64,000 nucleotides of DNA, taken from assembly GCF_042432905.1 (NCBI RefSeq), contig NZ_JBHLWI010000036.1:1-64000 (forward strand), in the 5' to 3' direction. A program made the position numbers and the translations under genes. Below, one piece after another: positions 18,208 through 26,442 of this stretch. Each line of letters starts with the position of its first letter. Within the stretch, counting starts at the first letter, position 1. The notes under the pieces are model-generated. The model did no database searches and was not told the DNA's origin. It saw nothing but the letters and a program-made list of their open reading frames with translations. The DNA comes from Fontibacter flavus (lineage in GTDB: Bacteria > Bacteroidota > Bacteroidia > Cytophagales > Cyclobacteriaceae).

Positions 18208-19056
18208 TTAAAGTCGTTTATTTTTGCTTTTTTTGAGGTAGACAATCAAAATGAAAATTATCGCTCCTGCAAAATAGAAAGGCCAAAGGGTAACCAAACC
18301 AACCACAAAGGTCAAGAATACCTGCCATCCGTTATCCAGTGCATTAAAAATCCTCACCCAAAACCCTTTCTTTTTAGGAGAATTCAATTCGTATGGCAAT
18401 TCTTCATAGAATTGAACCTGTAGAGAACTGAATTGTATCTGTTGGCTAAGATAGTTGAACTGTCCCTGCATTGACTCAATTTCTGTTCGGACCTGATTTA
18501 GATTTCTTTCTATTTCTAGAATATCTTTTACTTCGTTTGCCTTAGAAAGGATTTCTCTATACCTTCTTTCCAATTCTTTTTTGTTTTGGATGCGTGTTTG
18601 GAGGTCATAGTATCTTTCGGTCACATCTTCCACATTAGAGTATTTGTTTTCAACCCTGAAAGCGATTTTGGCAATAGTATTCAAAAGGCTATCGTATTTT
18701 TCAGAAGGGACTCGGATACTGAGGAAATAACTTTTACGGAAATTGTCATTACTTTGACTTTCATTTTCCAGATAGGCATTGAATCCTCCTAGCATACCTT
18801 TGATCTGATTATAATCTTTGTCAACTGCTTCAGACTGGAAGTTTATACCACCAGAGCGCACCAATTTCTGGCTGATATCGGGAGATAGGAGTTTAGATTC
18901 TAAAGTCTCTTGAGAATGTTTGGACAAAGGGATATATTCTTCCATGTCAGTGGTGACCATAGGTTCTGGAGGTCTTCCACTAATGTTGATAGCGTCTTCA
19001 TTGCTATGATTAGAACAGGCTGCAATGATAAACGCTAAAGTAAAAATAAGCTTCAT
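18208..19056 (-). CDS. DUF4349 lipoprotein
   Basis: A 282-aa predicted lipoprotein or membrane protein. MKLIFTLAFIIAACSNHSN contains a plausible lipobox (IIAAC). The DUF4349 region (about residues 60-225) contains the coiled-coil segment DVTERYYDLQTRIQNKKELERRYREIL, followed by IERNLNQVRTEIESMQGQFNYLSQQ. A C-terminal hydrophobic segment, TLWPFYFAGAIIFILIVYL, is followed by lysines. The double anchoring, lipid at the N-terminus and a helix at the C-terminus, is usual for this family. Function is unknown; no neighbour gives a clue. Convergent with hslV. Confidence 0.8.
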   Translation of the reverse strand: MKLIFTLAFIIAACSNHSNEDAINISGRPPEPMVTTDMEEYIPLSKHSQETLESKLLSPDISQKLVRSGGINFQSEAVDKDYNQIKGMLGGFNAYLENESQSNDNFRKSYFLSIRVPSEKYDSLLNTIAKIAFRVENKYSNVEDVTERYYDLQTRIQNKKELERRYREILSKANEVKDILEIERNLNQVRTEIESMQGQFNYLSQQIQFSSLQVQFYEELPYELNSPKKKGFWVRIFNALDNGWQVFLTFVVGLVTLWPFYFAGAIIFILIVYLKKSKNKRL

Positions 19057-19483
19057 AGGATGCTCGGTTAAAATCTATCAAAATTTAACGAAAAAGATCG
19101 GGATTTTTATATATAATAAAAATAGGTTGTTAGTGCTATCCTACCTGATGTAGAGATGTGAGATGGTTAGAATCGATACCTTCTTGGAAGCCTAGAAGGT
19201 TGAATTTCACAAGTAAAGCAAATATTGTTTATGTTTTCTTTCAGTCAGATTTAGGGAGGATGTTTTTGAACCTCAGTTTTTATACCTGCCTTTTCAAAAT
19301 TGACCTTGAGAGAAAATCAAGCTGATCCTATTTTTTAAGATTTGATGATCAGTATCTAATGGGCTTATACATTCACTTCTAAATTTTACAGAGCTGAAGA
19401 GTTATTCAATTGACAAGCCATCAGGCGTTGAATTCCTGTATGTTGGCAGGAAAGGAATTGTATATTGGACATTTTTTTTAATT
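19057..19483. other. Gene-free AT-rich stretch
   Basis: No credible gene, RNA or terminator is visible in these 427 bp apart from short weak inverted repeats. It abuts the amine oxidase pseudogene and may be decayed coding sequence. Confidence 0.5.
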
Positions 19484-19942
19484 CTATAATTTGACCTTTT
19501 TTACTAACTCTTTAGCAGAAACCACCGCACCCTCCTTATATCCTGGTGATTGGGTTGCCGTCTCAGTACCTCCAAAAAACAATTTATTTCCTAAATAACC
19601 CTGTTGTAATAAGGGATGTCCATTATTTTGATGAGGTCTTTGAATGATTTGACTACCTGCTGATATAAACTCATCGGTCCACACTTTATCAAAATAAGCC
19701 AAAGGTGGAGAAGCTTGGTCTCCTTATAATTAGTTGAGTTGTTTTAAAACAAGCTCTTTTCTCAATTATTGACTGTAATAAGCTTCCCCACCATGTAAAA
19801 ATCCAGTAAAGCCGAGTTTATCCTCTTCAAAATTCATGTGGTCAAACATTTACTCTATTATCCCTGCATGACTGTAATAGTATTCCAGAGAAAGTCCACT
19901 CAGTCCTCATCCCACGATAGCTACTTGTTATTTGGTTTTCAT
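19484..19942 (-). pseudogene. Flavin-containing amine oxidase remnant
   Basis: Translating one minus-strand frame from an ATG at 19942 gives MKTK-stop-QVAIVG-stop-GLSGLSLEYYYSHAGI, a degraded Rossmann FAD-binding start in which the GxGxxG motif is broken by a stop. After two more codons and a further stop, the same frame continues with NFEEDKLGFTGFLHGGEAYY. After three more in-frame stops it reads PPLAYFDKVWTDEF and finally FFGGTETATQSPGYKEGAVVSAKELVKKV, the conserved C-terminal FAD-binding end of flavin monoamine oxidases. The central substrate domain, over 200 residues in the family, is missing. The gene was thus inactivated by one large internal deletion and at least six stop codons. The last 72 codons are open and could be mistaken for a small gene. 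Confidence 0.8.
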
Positions 19943-20139
19943 GCTGCTTTGGATGAATTGGTCATGAATTAGATTAATGAAAATAATAATACCTTCTTCC
20001 AAAGACCATTTTACCCTTCTAATTGTTTAACATCTCATTTCTTTTGCATCAGCTTTTTCTAATGCATCAATTTAATTCCTCTTCTTTTTAAAACTTCATA
20101 TCCGATTTCTGGGTTATACCTACAGTAAACAATACCAAT

Positions 20140-20805
20140 ATGGAAAATACAGCAGCAAGGAAGACAAGTAAGATAGATCCCAGAACCAAAATCATCACAG
20201 GTTATGTCAACCATGTGCTTGAAAACGGATCTGAACCTTTGTCTGTCTATAAATTTGCCAAGGAACTCAAAATGAATGAGGCCGATTTTTACGCCTACTT
20301 TACCTCGTTTGAGGCTGTCAAATCAGCAGTTTGGGGCAAACTATTCGACGATACCATCCAAAATTTGGAAGCCCAGGAAGTATTCAAAGAGTACAGTGCC
20401 AGAGAAAAACTGCTCGGTTTCCTATTTACATTGGTAGAAGAACTGAAAAAAAACAGATCCTATTTGCTTTCCCTTTATGCCGGCCAAAAAGATTTGAAAA
20501 AACTCTTGCCACAGGAGGTGAAAACATTCAGAACCAAATTCAAAGATTTTGCCAATGAGATCATATTGGAAGGGAAGGAAACAGAAGAGATCGCCAGCCG
20601 TCCGATTATCTCAGAAAGATATGATGAGGCGCTTTGGTTACAAGTTTGGTTTGTATTCCAATTTTGGTTGAAGGATACTTCTCCTTCATTCGAAAAAACG
20701 GATGCAGCCATTGAAAAATCAGTAAATCTGGCTTTCGACCTGATGGGCAAAAGTGCATTGGATACCTTTATAGATTTTGCGAAGTTTTTATACCAGAATA
20801 AATAA
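20140..20805 (+). CDS. TetR/AcrR-family transcriptional regulator
   Basis: A 221-aa predicted regulator. The N-terminal region (residues 12-60) fits a TetR helix-turn-helix: PRTKIITGYVNHVLENGSEPLSVYKFAKEL, then NEADFYAYFTSFEAVKSAVW, where FYAYFTSFEAV replaces the usual LYYHFKSKEEL. The rest is all-helical, as in TetR ligand domains, with no recognisable ligand. The ABC1 kinase gene starts 12 bp downstream, so the pair is almost certainly co-transcribed. The regulator may control that kinase and its lipid or quinone-linked function. The DNA-recognition part is divergent, hence moderate confidence. Confidence 0.75.
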   Translation: MENTAARKTSKIDPRTKIITGYVNHVLENGSEPLSVYKFAKELKMNEADFYAYFTSFEAVKSAVWGKLFDDTIQNLEAQEVFKEYSAREKLLGFLFTLVEELKKNRSYLLSLYAGQKDLKKLLPQEVKTFRTKFKDFANEIILEGKETEEIASRPIISERYDEALWLQVWFVFQFWLKDTSPSFEKTDAAIEKSVNLAFDLMGKSALDTFIDFAKFLYQNK

Positions 20806-20817
20806 TCAACAGGAATC

Positions 20818-22137
20818 ATGGAGAGCAAGATCAGAGAGCAGGAGAGTATTCCTACCTCCAAAGTGCAGCGTGCCGCAAAGTTTATCAAAACCGGAGCGAA
20901 AGTAGGGGGCAATTATGTTAAGCATTATGCCAAAAAAGTAGTGAATCCTTCTTTGACAAAGGAGAACCTACACAATGAAAATGCCAATGATATCTACAAT
21001 TCACTGAGCGAACTGAAGGGGTCTGCCTTGAAAGTAGCACAGATGATGTCGATGGATAAAAACATTCTTCCAAGGGCTTATCAGGACAAATTCACCATGG
21101 CGCAGTACAGTGCACCTCCTTTGTCTTATCCGCTTGTAGTGAAGACATTCCAAAAATATTTTGGTAAAACGCCAGAAGCCTTATTTGAAACTTTCACCAA
21201 GTCAGCGGTCAATGCCGCTTCTATTGGGCAGGTTCATCAGGCGACCAAAGATGGGAAGAAACTGGCTGTTAAAATCCAATATCCCGGTGTTGCAGATTCT
21301 GTTAGCTCTGACCTGAAATTGGTCAGACCATTTGCTTTGAGATTGCTCAATATGAATGAACGGGAGCTGGACCACTATATGGAAGAAGTGGAAAGCAAGT
21401 TGATAGAAGAGACCGATTATATCCTTGAGGTGCAGCGTTCCTTGGAAATTTCAGCAGCCTGCAGCCATATCGAAGGTTTGACTTTTCCCGGGTATTATGA
21501 GGAGATGAGTTCAGACCGTATCATCACGATGGACTGGATTGAAGGAAAGCATATCAAAGAATGGTTGGAGACCCACCCTTCTCAGGAAGCTAAAGATAAA
21601 GTCGGTCAATCTCTTTGGGATTTCTACCACCATCAGGTGCATAACCTGCAGCAGGTTCATGCAGATCCTCATCCTGGGAATTTCATCATTACCGAGGATA
21701 ATAAGCTTGGAATCATTGACTTTGGTTGTGTGAAGATCCTGCCACAGGATTTTTACCAAGGATATTTTGCCTTGATCAAGAAAGACATGCTGCTCAATGA
21801 ACAAGAACTTAATGAGGTATTTTATGGTCTGGAGTTTATTTCTGACAAAGATACAGAAGAAGAGAAAGCCTATTTCAAAGGAGTATTCAAAGAAATGATT
21901 TCCTTATTGGGCAAACCGTTCCATTCCGAAACCTTTGATTTTGCAGATGATTCCTACTTTGAGCAAATCTTCCAATTGGGAGACAGGATTTCCAATGACA
22001 AGATGTTTAAAAAGTCCCGTCAGGCAAGGGGTTCTAGGCATGGATTGTATATCAACAGGACGTATTTTGGTTTGTATAATTTACTCAATCAATTGCAGGC
22101 AAATATCACGACTACCAAGCCGGATTGGTTAAAATAA
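20818..22137 (+). CDS. ABC1/UbiB/COQ8-family atypical kinase
   Basis: A 439-aa UbiB-like protein. The family-specific KxGQ-like element appears as KGSALKVAQMMSMD (about residues 62-75). Also visible are AASIGQVHQAT (the Ala-rich loop region), LAVKIQYPG, the ExD-like region EETDYILEVQRS, and the catalytic HADPHPGNF and IIDFG motifs. Members are atypical kinases/ATPases tied to isoprenoid-quinone synthesis or lipid handling. The C-terminal membrane helices of UbiB itself are not evident, so it resembles the soluble AarF/ABC1 branch. It forms an operon with the TetR-type gene 12 bp upstream, and a terminator follows. Confidence 0.87.
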   Translation: MESKIREQESIPTSKVQRAAKFIKTGAKVGGNYVKHYAKKVVNPSLTKENLHNENANDIYNSLSELKGSALKVAQMMSMDKNILPRAYQDKFTMAQYSAPPLSYPLVVKTFQKYFGKTPEALFETFTKSAVNAASIGQVHQATKDGKKLAVKIQYPGVADSVSSDLKLVRPFALRLLNMNERELDHYMEEVESKLIEETDYILEVQRSLEISAACSHIEGLTFPGYYEEMSSDRIITMDWIEGKHIKEWLETHPSQEAKDKVGQSLWDFYHHQVHNLQQVHADPHPGNFIITEDNKLGIIDFGCVKILPQDFYQGYFALIKKDMLLNEQELNEVFYGLEFISDKDTEEEKAYFKGVFKEMISLLGKPFHSETFDFADDSYFEQIFQLGDRISNDKMFKKSRQARGSRHGLYINRTYFGLYNLLNQLQANITTTKPDWLK

Positions 22138-22164
22138 TTCAGAAAAGTTGTTTCAATCACCATA

Positions 22165-22194
22165 AACCACCTTGGGAAACCAGGGTGGTTTTTT
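22165..22194 (+). terminator. Terminator downstream of the ABC1 kinase gene
   Basis: An 11-bp stem (aaccaccttgg with ccagggtggtt, one wobble pair), gaaa loop, then a T tract. It starts 28 bp after the stop codon. Confidence 0.8.
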
Positions 22195-22339
22195 GTTGCA
22201 CCGATTGATTAATTTAGAAAAGGAGATTTGAAGTATTTACTTTTTTAAATTCAGATATTTCGAGGGTCTAAAAAAAGTATGAAGGGCTGTTCATTACCAA
22301 ATAGGTAACTTGAAACCAAACCTAAGCGTAATCTATAAA

Positions 22340-22476
22340 GGGCTAAAGGGCCGTTCCGTATCAGCCCATAGGGTGAAATCCTGGGTTAAAGATTCCAAAT
22401 GCATCAGATTAGGCCTGAAGGGCCGATCTGTATGAGACTGGGATGCAATCCCAGGTTAAGGATCGGATATCCATCA
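22340..22476. repeat. Two imperfect copies of a ~66-bp intergenic repeat
   Basis: Copy 1 (22340-22406) and copy 2 (22412-22476) share gggctaaagggccg / ggcctgaagggccg, then a ccgtat / ctgtat step, aatcctgggttaa / aatcccaggttaa, and a closing atgcatca / atccatca. They lie in a 626-bp gene-free gap (22138-22763), the rest of which shows only a terminator and AT-rich sequence. No open frame is conserved. This resembles dispersed intergenic repeats seen in Bacteroidota chromosomes. Confidence 0.55.
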
Positions 22477-22763
22477 CCGGTGATTGAAGCGAAATGCCCT
22501 ATCAAATCATGATAATTTGGTTTTTGGATCAATTCAATTTGATGAAAGGTATGTTGGGGATTATACAGATCGGCTCTTCATGCCTTTTTTCATTCCAAAA
22601 AAAAGTCTAAAAACATAGAGCTAAAGGTAGTATAATCTCACTTTTAAGGCCATTATCATTAATTAGATTTTATTGCTATTAAGTTTACTAAAAACAATTG
22701 TTAACTATATGTTTTTTATTTATCATTGATAATAATTCATTTAAATAATAGGAAAGATATTTT

Positions 22764-23375
22764 ATGAAAAGTTACTTATTAAGTTTTGTTTGCTTTTTTA
22801 TTTTAGTTTTAGAAGTTAGCGGTCAAGTCCAAAGAGACAGAGAGCTTATTTATCGGATAGGAACAGGTACTGCAATAGATGGGAATAGTGGTTTTTGGGC
22901 AGTTAATTTTATTAATGAATTGAGTTATTATGCCACTCCAAGGTTTTCCATCAATCCGTCCTTGACTTATTTTGCATCAGTTGCAGATTTTGATCTTCTT
23001 GGCGGATATTGGACTCCAAGGATGAATGGTGAAAACGTGGAAACATTTGTATCGAGCTTGTTCACTGATGTCAGATTTCAGTATGATATCATCAAGACCA
23101 AAAATGATTTTAGATTGGGAATTGGTTTTGGCCCTTCGTTTCAATATGGAGGTGATGGCATACATGGTGGTTGGGTGTTAAATGAGTCTGGTAGCTACGA
23201 CAGTGTTTGGCGTGTAGAAAGACATGCAAGATTAGGCTATGTAACTCAAGTGACTTTCGACTGGCAGGGTAAAAATGTCAACCGGAGAAATACATTTGGC
23301 ATAAGTATGTCATCCTTTGATGGGTATTGGCCATATTATTTAATGGTGAATTACAGGTTAGGGTTTAAGTTGTAA
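22764..23375 (+). CDS. Hypothetical small outer-membrane beta-barrel-like protein
   Basis: I do not recognise this 203-aa protein. It has a clear signal peptide (MKSYLLSFVCFFILVLEVSGQ). The mature part alternates polar and aromatic/hydrophobic residues: ELSYYATPRFSINPSLTYFASV, TDVRFQYDIIKTKNDFRLGIGFGPSFQYGG, and YLMVNYRLGFKL at the end. This is what an eight-stranded outer-membrane barrel with a terminal aromatic-rich strand would look like. A purine-rich aggaaag precedes the start. It is flanked by the intergenic repeats and a terminator and has no operon partner, which suggests a lineage-specific acquired or orphan gene. Confidence 0.65.
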   Translation: MKSYLLSFVCFFILVLEVSGQVQRDRELIYRIGTGTAIDGNSGFWAVNFINELSYYATPRFSINPSLTYFASVADFDLLGGYWTPRMNGENVETFVSSLFTDVRFQYDIIKTKNDFRLGIGFGPSFQYGGDGIHGGWVLNESGSYDSVWRVERHARLGYVTQVTFDWQGKNVNRRNTFGISMSSFDGYWPYYLMVNYRLGFKL

Positions 23376-23514
23376 AAACCTTGAGTTCTCCATGAACTTG
23401 AGGGTTTGAGTTTCGGTACGTATGTGAGACATAGGAACTGTTTACTAATTGATTTAATTGACAATACCCTTAAAAGATGAACCCTTCGAGTACGTCGGGA
23501 CGAACGCAAAGTAT

Positions 23515-23549
23515 AAAAAAAGCTGACCTCGAAAAAGGTCAGCTTTTTA
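23515..23549. terminator. Bidirectional terminator between the orphan barrel gene and tsf
   Basis: A strong hairpin: agctgacct (23521-23529) pairs with aggtcagct (23536-23544), flanked by an A run on one side and a T run on the other. It can stop transcription from both directions; tsf ends about 65 bp away on the minus strand. Confidence 0.85.
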
Positions 23550-23613
23550 ATTTATTGTCTTAAGTTTACGGAATTCTTCGGGACAAGCTTTACGTCTTAT
23601 ATCTAAATAATAA

Positions 23614-24444
23614 TTATCCGATAGATACTCTTTTGAAAGCAGCTACAGTCATACCTTTGCTTACGCCGTCAAGGTATTGAGCGATAGACTTGCTGTTGTC
23701 TTTTACGAATGCCTGGCTCAACAAAGTGTTTTCTTTGTAGAATTTCTGCAATTTACCCATGGCAATTTTCTCTAACATCTCTTCAGGCTTGCCTTCTTGT
23801 CTGGCTTGCTCTTTACCAACTTCGATTTCTCTTTCGATAGTAGAAGCGTCCACACCGTCTTTGTCAACGGCAACAGGGTTCATAGCAGCAATTTGCATTG
23901 CCACGTCTTTACCAGCTTCTTCAACTTCAGCACCGTTTACATTAACCAATGCAACCAATACACCTAATTTACCATTAGAGTGGATATAAGGAACTACTGC
24001 TTCTCCTTTCACTACTTCGTAGTGGGAGATTTCGATTTTCTCACCGATTTTACCGGTCATCTCTACGATTTTGTCGGCAACAGTGATGTTTTCAAATGGA
24101 AGGGCTAGGATTTGCTCAACTGAAGTAGCTGCGTTTTTAGTAGCCAAGTCCAACAAAGTGTTAGCAAAAGCAACGAATTCTTCGTTTTTCGCTACGAAGT
24201 CAGTTTCGCAGGTCAAAGAAAGCAAAGTACCTGTAGCACCGTCAGCGCTTACAGCAGTTACGATAGTACCTTCTTTGGTTTCACGGTCAGCTCTTGAAGC
24301 TGATACTTTTTGACCTTTTTTTCTTAGGATGTCAATAGCTTTTTCGAAATCACCTTCTGCTTCAGTAAGGGCTTTTTTACAGTCCATCATACCGGCACCG
24401 GTCATTTGTCTCAATTTGTTTACTTCTTGTGCAGTAATAGCCAT
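23614..24444 (-). CDS. tsf: Translation elongation factor Ts
   Basis: A 276-aa nucleotide-exchange factor for EF-Tu. The N-terminal UBA-like domain MAITAQEVNKLRQMTGAGMMDCKKALTEA and the signature LTCETDFVAKNEEF are standard. The core domain and coiled coil follow, ending in AFKRVSIG. It lies downstream of rpsB on the same strand, the widely conserved order. Here a 227-bp spacer with palindromic repeats and a possible attenuator separates the two. Confidence 0.96.
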   Translation of the reverse strand: MAITAQEVNKLRQMTGAGMMDCKKALTEAEGDFEKAIDILRKKGQKVSASRADRETKEGTIVTAVSADGATGTLLSLTCETDFVAKNEEFVAFANTLLDLATKNAATSVEQILALPFENITVADKIVEMTGKIGEKIEISHYEVVKGEAVVPYIHSNGKLGVLVALVNVNGAEVEEAGKDVAMQIAAMNPVAVDKDGVDASTIEREIEVGKEQARQEGKPEEMLEKIAMGKLQKFYKENTLLSQAFVKDNSKSIAQYLDGVSKGMTVAAFKRVSIG

Positions 24445-24493
24445 TTTTTAGTCAATTTATGAGATTAAACTTTTTTCTTTCGTTGTGATTGAG

Positions 24494-24597
24494 ACCTGAC
24501 AGGTTTTTAAACCAAACAGATCTATATGTTATTGAAAACCTCAGAGGTTGAAGTAAATTTTTCCACTTACATTAAATGGAGTTGAAGCCTCAAAGGT
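24494..24597. repeat. Three short palindromic units in the rpsB-tsf spacer
   Basis: Three 11-bp near-palindromes of the form ACCTnnnAGGT occur at 24494-24504 (acctgacaggt), 24538-24548 (acctcagaggt) and 24587-24597 (gcctcaaaggt). Their centres are 44 and 49 bp apart. Each is flanked by A/T tracts (ttt on one side, aaa on the other). They may be a short interspersed palindromic repeat, or RNA hairpins in the leader of tsf. Confidence 0.5.
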
Positions 24598-24601
24598 TTG
24601 G

Positions 24602-24644
24602 TAAAAACAAAAAATTGAACACAGGCCGGAACCGTATGTTCAAT
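24602..24644 (-). terminator. Possible attenuator/terminator after rpsB
   Basis: On the minus strand, attgaaca and tgttcaat form a perfect 8-bp stem around a 15-nt GC-rich loop, followed by ttttttgttttt. It starts about 28 bp after the rpsB stop. It could reduce read-through into tsf. The stem is weak in GC, so termination would be partial. Confidence 0.45.
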
Positions 24645-24671
24645 CTTTTGAATTCATAAAATCAAAGTGGA

Positions 24672-25433
24672 TTACTCTTGAGTTTCGGCGTCCACAGCTT
24701 TCTTTGCTTCTTCCTCTTCAGAAAGTTTAGCATCTTCTTTGTCTCTTTTCCTTTCGGAAAGACCTTCTTCGATAGCTGTTCCAAACGCTTTGATCAGCAA
24801 AGAGATTGATTTATAAGCATCGTCATTAGCAGGGATTGGGAATTCCACCTCATTAGGGTTAGAGTTCGTATCTACCAATGCGAATACAGGGATACCAAGC
24901 TTTTGTGCTTCTGCGATAGCGATATGCTCTCTTTTGATGTCAACGACAAATAAAGCAGCAGGAAGTCTTGTCAGGTCAGCGATACCGCCCAATACAGATT
25001 CCAATTTCTCTCTTTGTCTGGTGATCATCAGACGCTCTTTCTTCGCAAGGTTCTTGTAAGAATCTTCTTTCATCATTTTGTCGATGGAAGACATTTTCTT
25101 CAAGGATTTACGGATAGTAGCGAAGTTGGTCAACATACCACCTAACCATCTTTCGGTTACGTAAGGCATGTTCAATCTTCTTGCTTCTTCCGCTACCAAG
25201 TCTTTCGCCTGCTTTTTAGTAGCGACGAACATAACTTTTTTGCCTGAGCGAACGATCTGCTTGATTGCGTTGGATGCTTCTTCGAGGCAAACAAGCGTTT
25301 TGTTTAGGTCAATGATATGGATACCGTTCTTCTCCATGAAGATATACGGCGCCATTCTTGGATCCCACTTTCTCGTCAAGTGTCCAAAATGAACACCAGC
25401 ATCCAGTAAGTCTTTATATTCTATTTGTGCCAT
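24672..25433 (-). CDS. rpsB: 30S ribosomal protein S2
   Basis: A 253-aa S2 protein. The conserved N-terminal segment LLDAGVHFGHLTRKWDPRMAPYIF is followed by VCLEEASNAIKQIV, PYVTERWLGGMLTNF, and LPAALFVVDIKREHIAIAEA. The C-terminus is acidic and lysine-rich (LSEEEEAKKAVDAETQE), as in many Bacteroidota. It is 45 bp downstream of rpsI on the same strand, giving the Bacteroidota order rplM-rpsI-rpsB-tsf. Confidence 0.97.
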   Translation of the reverse strand: MAQIEYKDLLDAGVHFGHLTRKWDPRMAPYIFMEKNGIHIIDLNKTLVCLEEASNAIKQIVRSGKKVMFVATKKQAKDLVAEEARRLNMPYVTERWLGGMLTNFATIRKSLKKMSSIDKMMKEDSYKNLAKKERLMITRQREKLESVLGGIADLTRLPAALFVVDIKREHIAIAEAQKLGIPVFALVDTNSNPNEVEFPIPANDDAYKSISLLIKAFGTAIEEGLSERKRDKEDAKLSEEEEAKKAVDAETQE

Positions 25434-25478
25434 TAATAAATAAGATAGTTTCGATATAAAATTCGAAGTAAATCCAGA

Positions 25479-25865
25479 TTAACGTTTAGAGAACTGGAAT
25501 CTTCTTCTTGCTTTTCTGCGTCCTGGTTTCTTACGTTCAACCATTCTTGGGTCTCTGGTAAGGAATCCTTCTTTTTTCAAGGCAGGTCTGTGTTCGATAT
25601 CAAATTCGCACAAAGCTCTGGCAATTGCCATTCTAGCAGCTTCAGCTTGTCCTTTAATACCACCACCGTCTACATTGATCTTAATGTCATAAGAACCGTC
25701 AACTCCTACTAAAGAGAGTGGCTGTTTTACAACGATCTGGTGCAAGTCAAAGGGGAAGTAAACTTCGATCGCTCTGTTGTTAACAGTGATCTCACCTTTA
25801 CCTGGCTTCATGTAGATTCTTGCAACAGATGTCTTTCTTCTACCGATTGTATTGATAATTTCCAT
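25479..25865 (-). CDS. rpsI: 30S ribosomal protein S9
   Basis: A 128-aa S9 protein: INTIGRRKTSVARIYMKPGKG at the N-terminus and the tRNA-contacting basic tail GRRKARRRFQFSKR at the C-terminus. I start at the ATG at 25865, which gives the usual length for this phylum; a TTG at 25874 would add three residues and crowd the rplM stop. Only 12 bp separate it from rplM. Confidence 0.97.
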   Translation of the reverse strand: MEIINTIGRRKTSVARIYMKPGKGEITVNNRAIEVYFPFDLHQIVVKQPLSLVGVDGSYDIKINVDGGGIKGQAEAARMAIARALCEFDIEHRPALKKEGFLTRDPRMVERKKPGRRKARRRFQFSKR

Positions 25866-25877
25866 GAACTGCAAAGA

Positions 25878-26321
25878 TTAGAGTTTGATTTCTTTAGGTT
25901 GCTGTGCTGCATGAGGATGCTCAGAACCATTGTAAACGTAAAGGTTTCTGTACAATTCTCTTCCCAATCTGTTTTTAGGAAGCATTCCTCTTACAGCTTT
26001 CTCTACCAAAATAGAAGCAGATTTTTGCTTCAATAATTTTGGCGTAGAAATACGCTGTCCACCTGGGTAACCAGTGTGACGAACATATACTTTTTCGTCC
26101 ATCTTTCTTCCGGTCAACCTAACCTTGTCTGCATTGATGACAATCACGTTGTCTCCGCAGTCCACATGAGGAGTGTAAGAAGGTTTGTTCTTACCCCTAA
26201 GGATTTTTGCAACCTCACTGGCAAATCTACCTAGTACTGCAGACTGGGCATCCACTACCACCCAGTTTTTCTCTACAGTCGCAGCATTTGCTGATACGGT
26301 CTTGTAGCTTAATGTATCCAC
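25878..26321 (-). CDS. rplM: 50S ribosomal protein L13
   Basis: A 147-aa L13 protein. MDTLSYKTVSANAATVEKNWVVVDA is the standard Bacteroidota opening; YTPHVDCGDNVIVINADKVRLTG and AVRGMLPKNRLGRE are the family core. The start codon is GTG (26321), fixed by the conserved MDTLSYKT opening. It is the first gene of the rplM-rpsI-rpsB-tsf series, with a well-formed promoter about 60 bp upstream. Confidence 0.97.
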   Translation of the reverse strand: MDTLSYKTVSANAATVEKNWVVVDAQSAVLGRFASEVAKILRGKNKPSYTPHVDCGDNVIVINADKVRLTGRKMDEKVYVRHTGYPGGQRISTPKLLKQKSASILVEKAVRGMLPKNRLGRELYRNLYVYNGSEHPHAAQQPKEIKL

Positions 26322-26377
26322 TGTGTAAATGTTTAATTATTAGCTTGTTAAATATACTTCACCCTCAAAAAGGGACA

Positions 26378-26410
26378 CAAAGATAGAAGTAATTTCTTTT
26401 TATTGCAAAA
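26378..26410 (-). promoter_or_regulatory. Promoter of the rplM operon
   Basis: On the minus strand, TTTTG (26406-26410) and TATCTTTG (26378-26385) match the Bacteroidota -33 and -7 elements (TTTG and TAnnTTTG) with a 20-bp spacer. The implied transcript start leaves a leader of about 50 nt before the rplM GTG. Confidence 0.65.
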
Positions 26411-26442
26411 GAAACAACATTATTGCCCACATTTTCTACGAG

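Noticed and set aside
19484..19702. Separate 72-aa gene
   Set aside because: It is the open C-terminal end of the amine oxidase pseudogene; the same frame continues upstream with in-frame stops and recognisable homologous segments.
22340..22476. CRISPR-like repeat
   Set aside because: Only two imperfect long copies with no spacers of regular length and no cas genes anywhere in the window.
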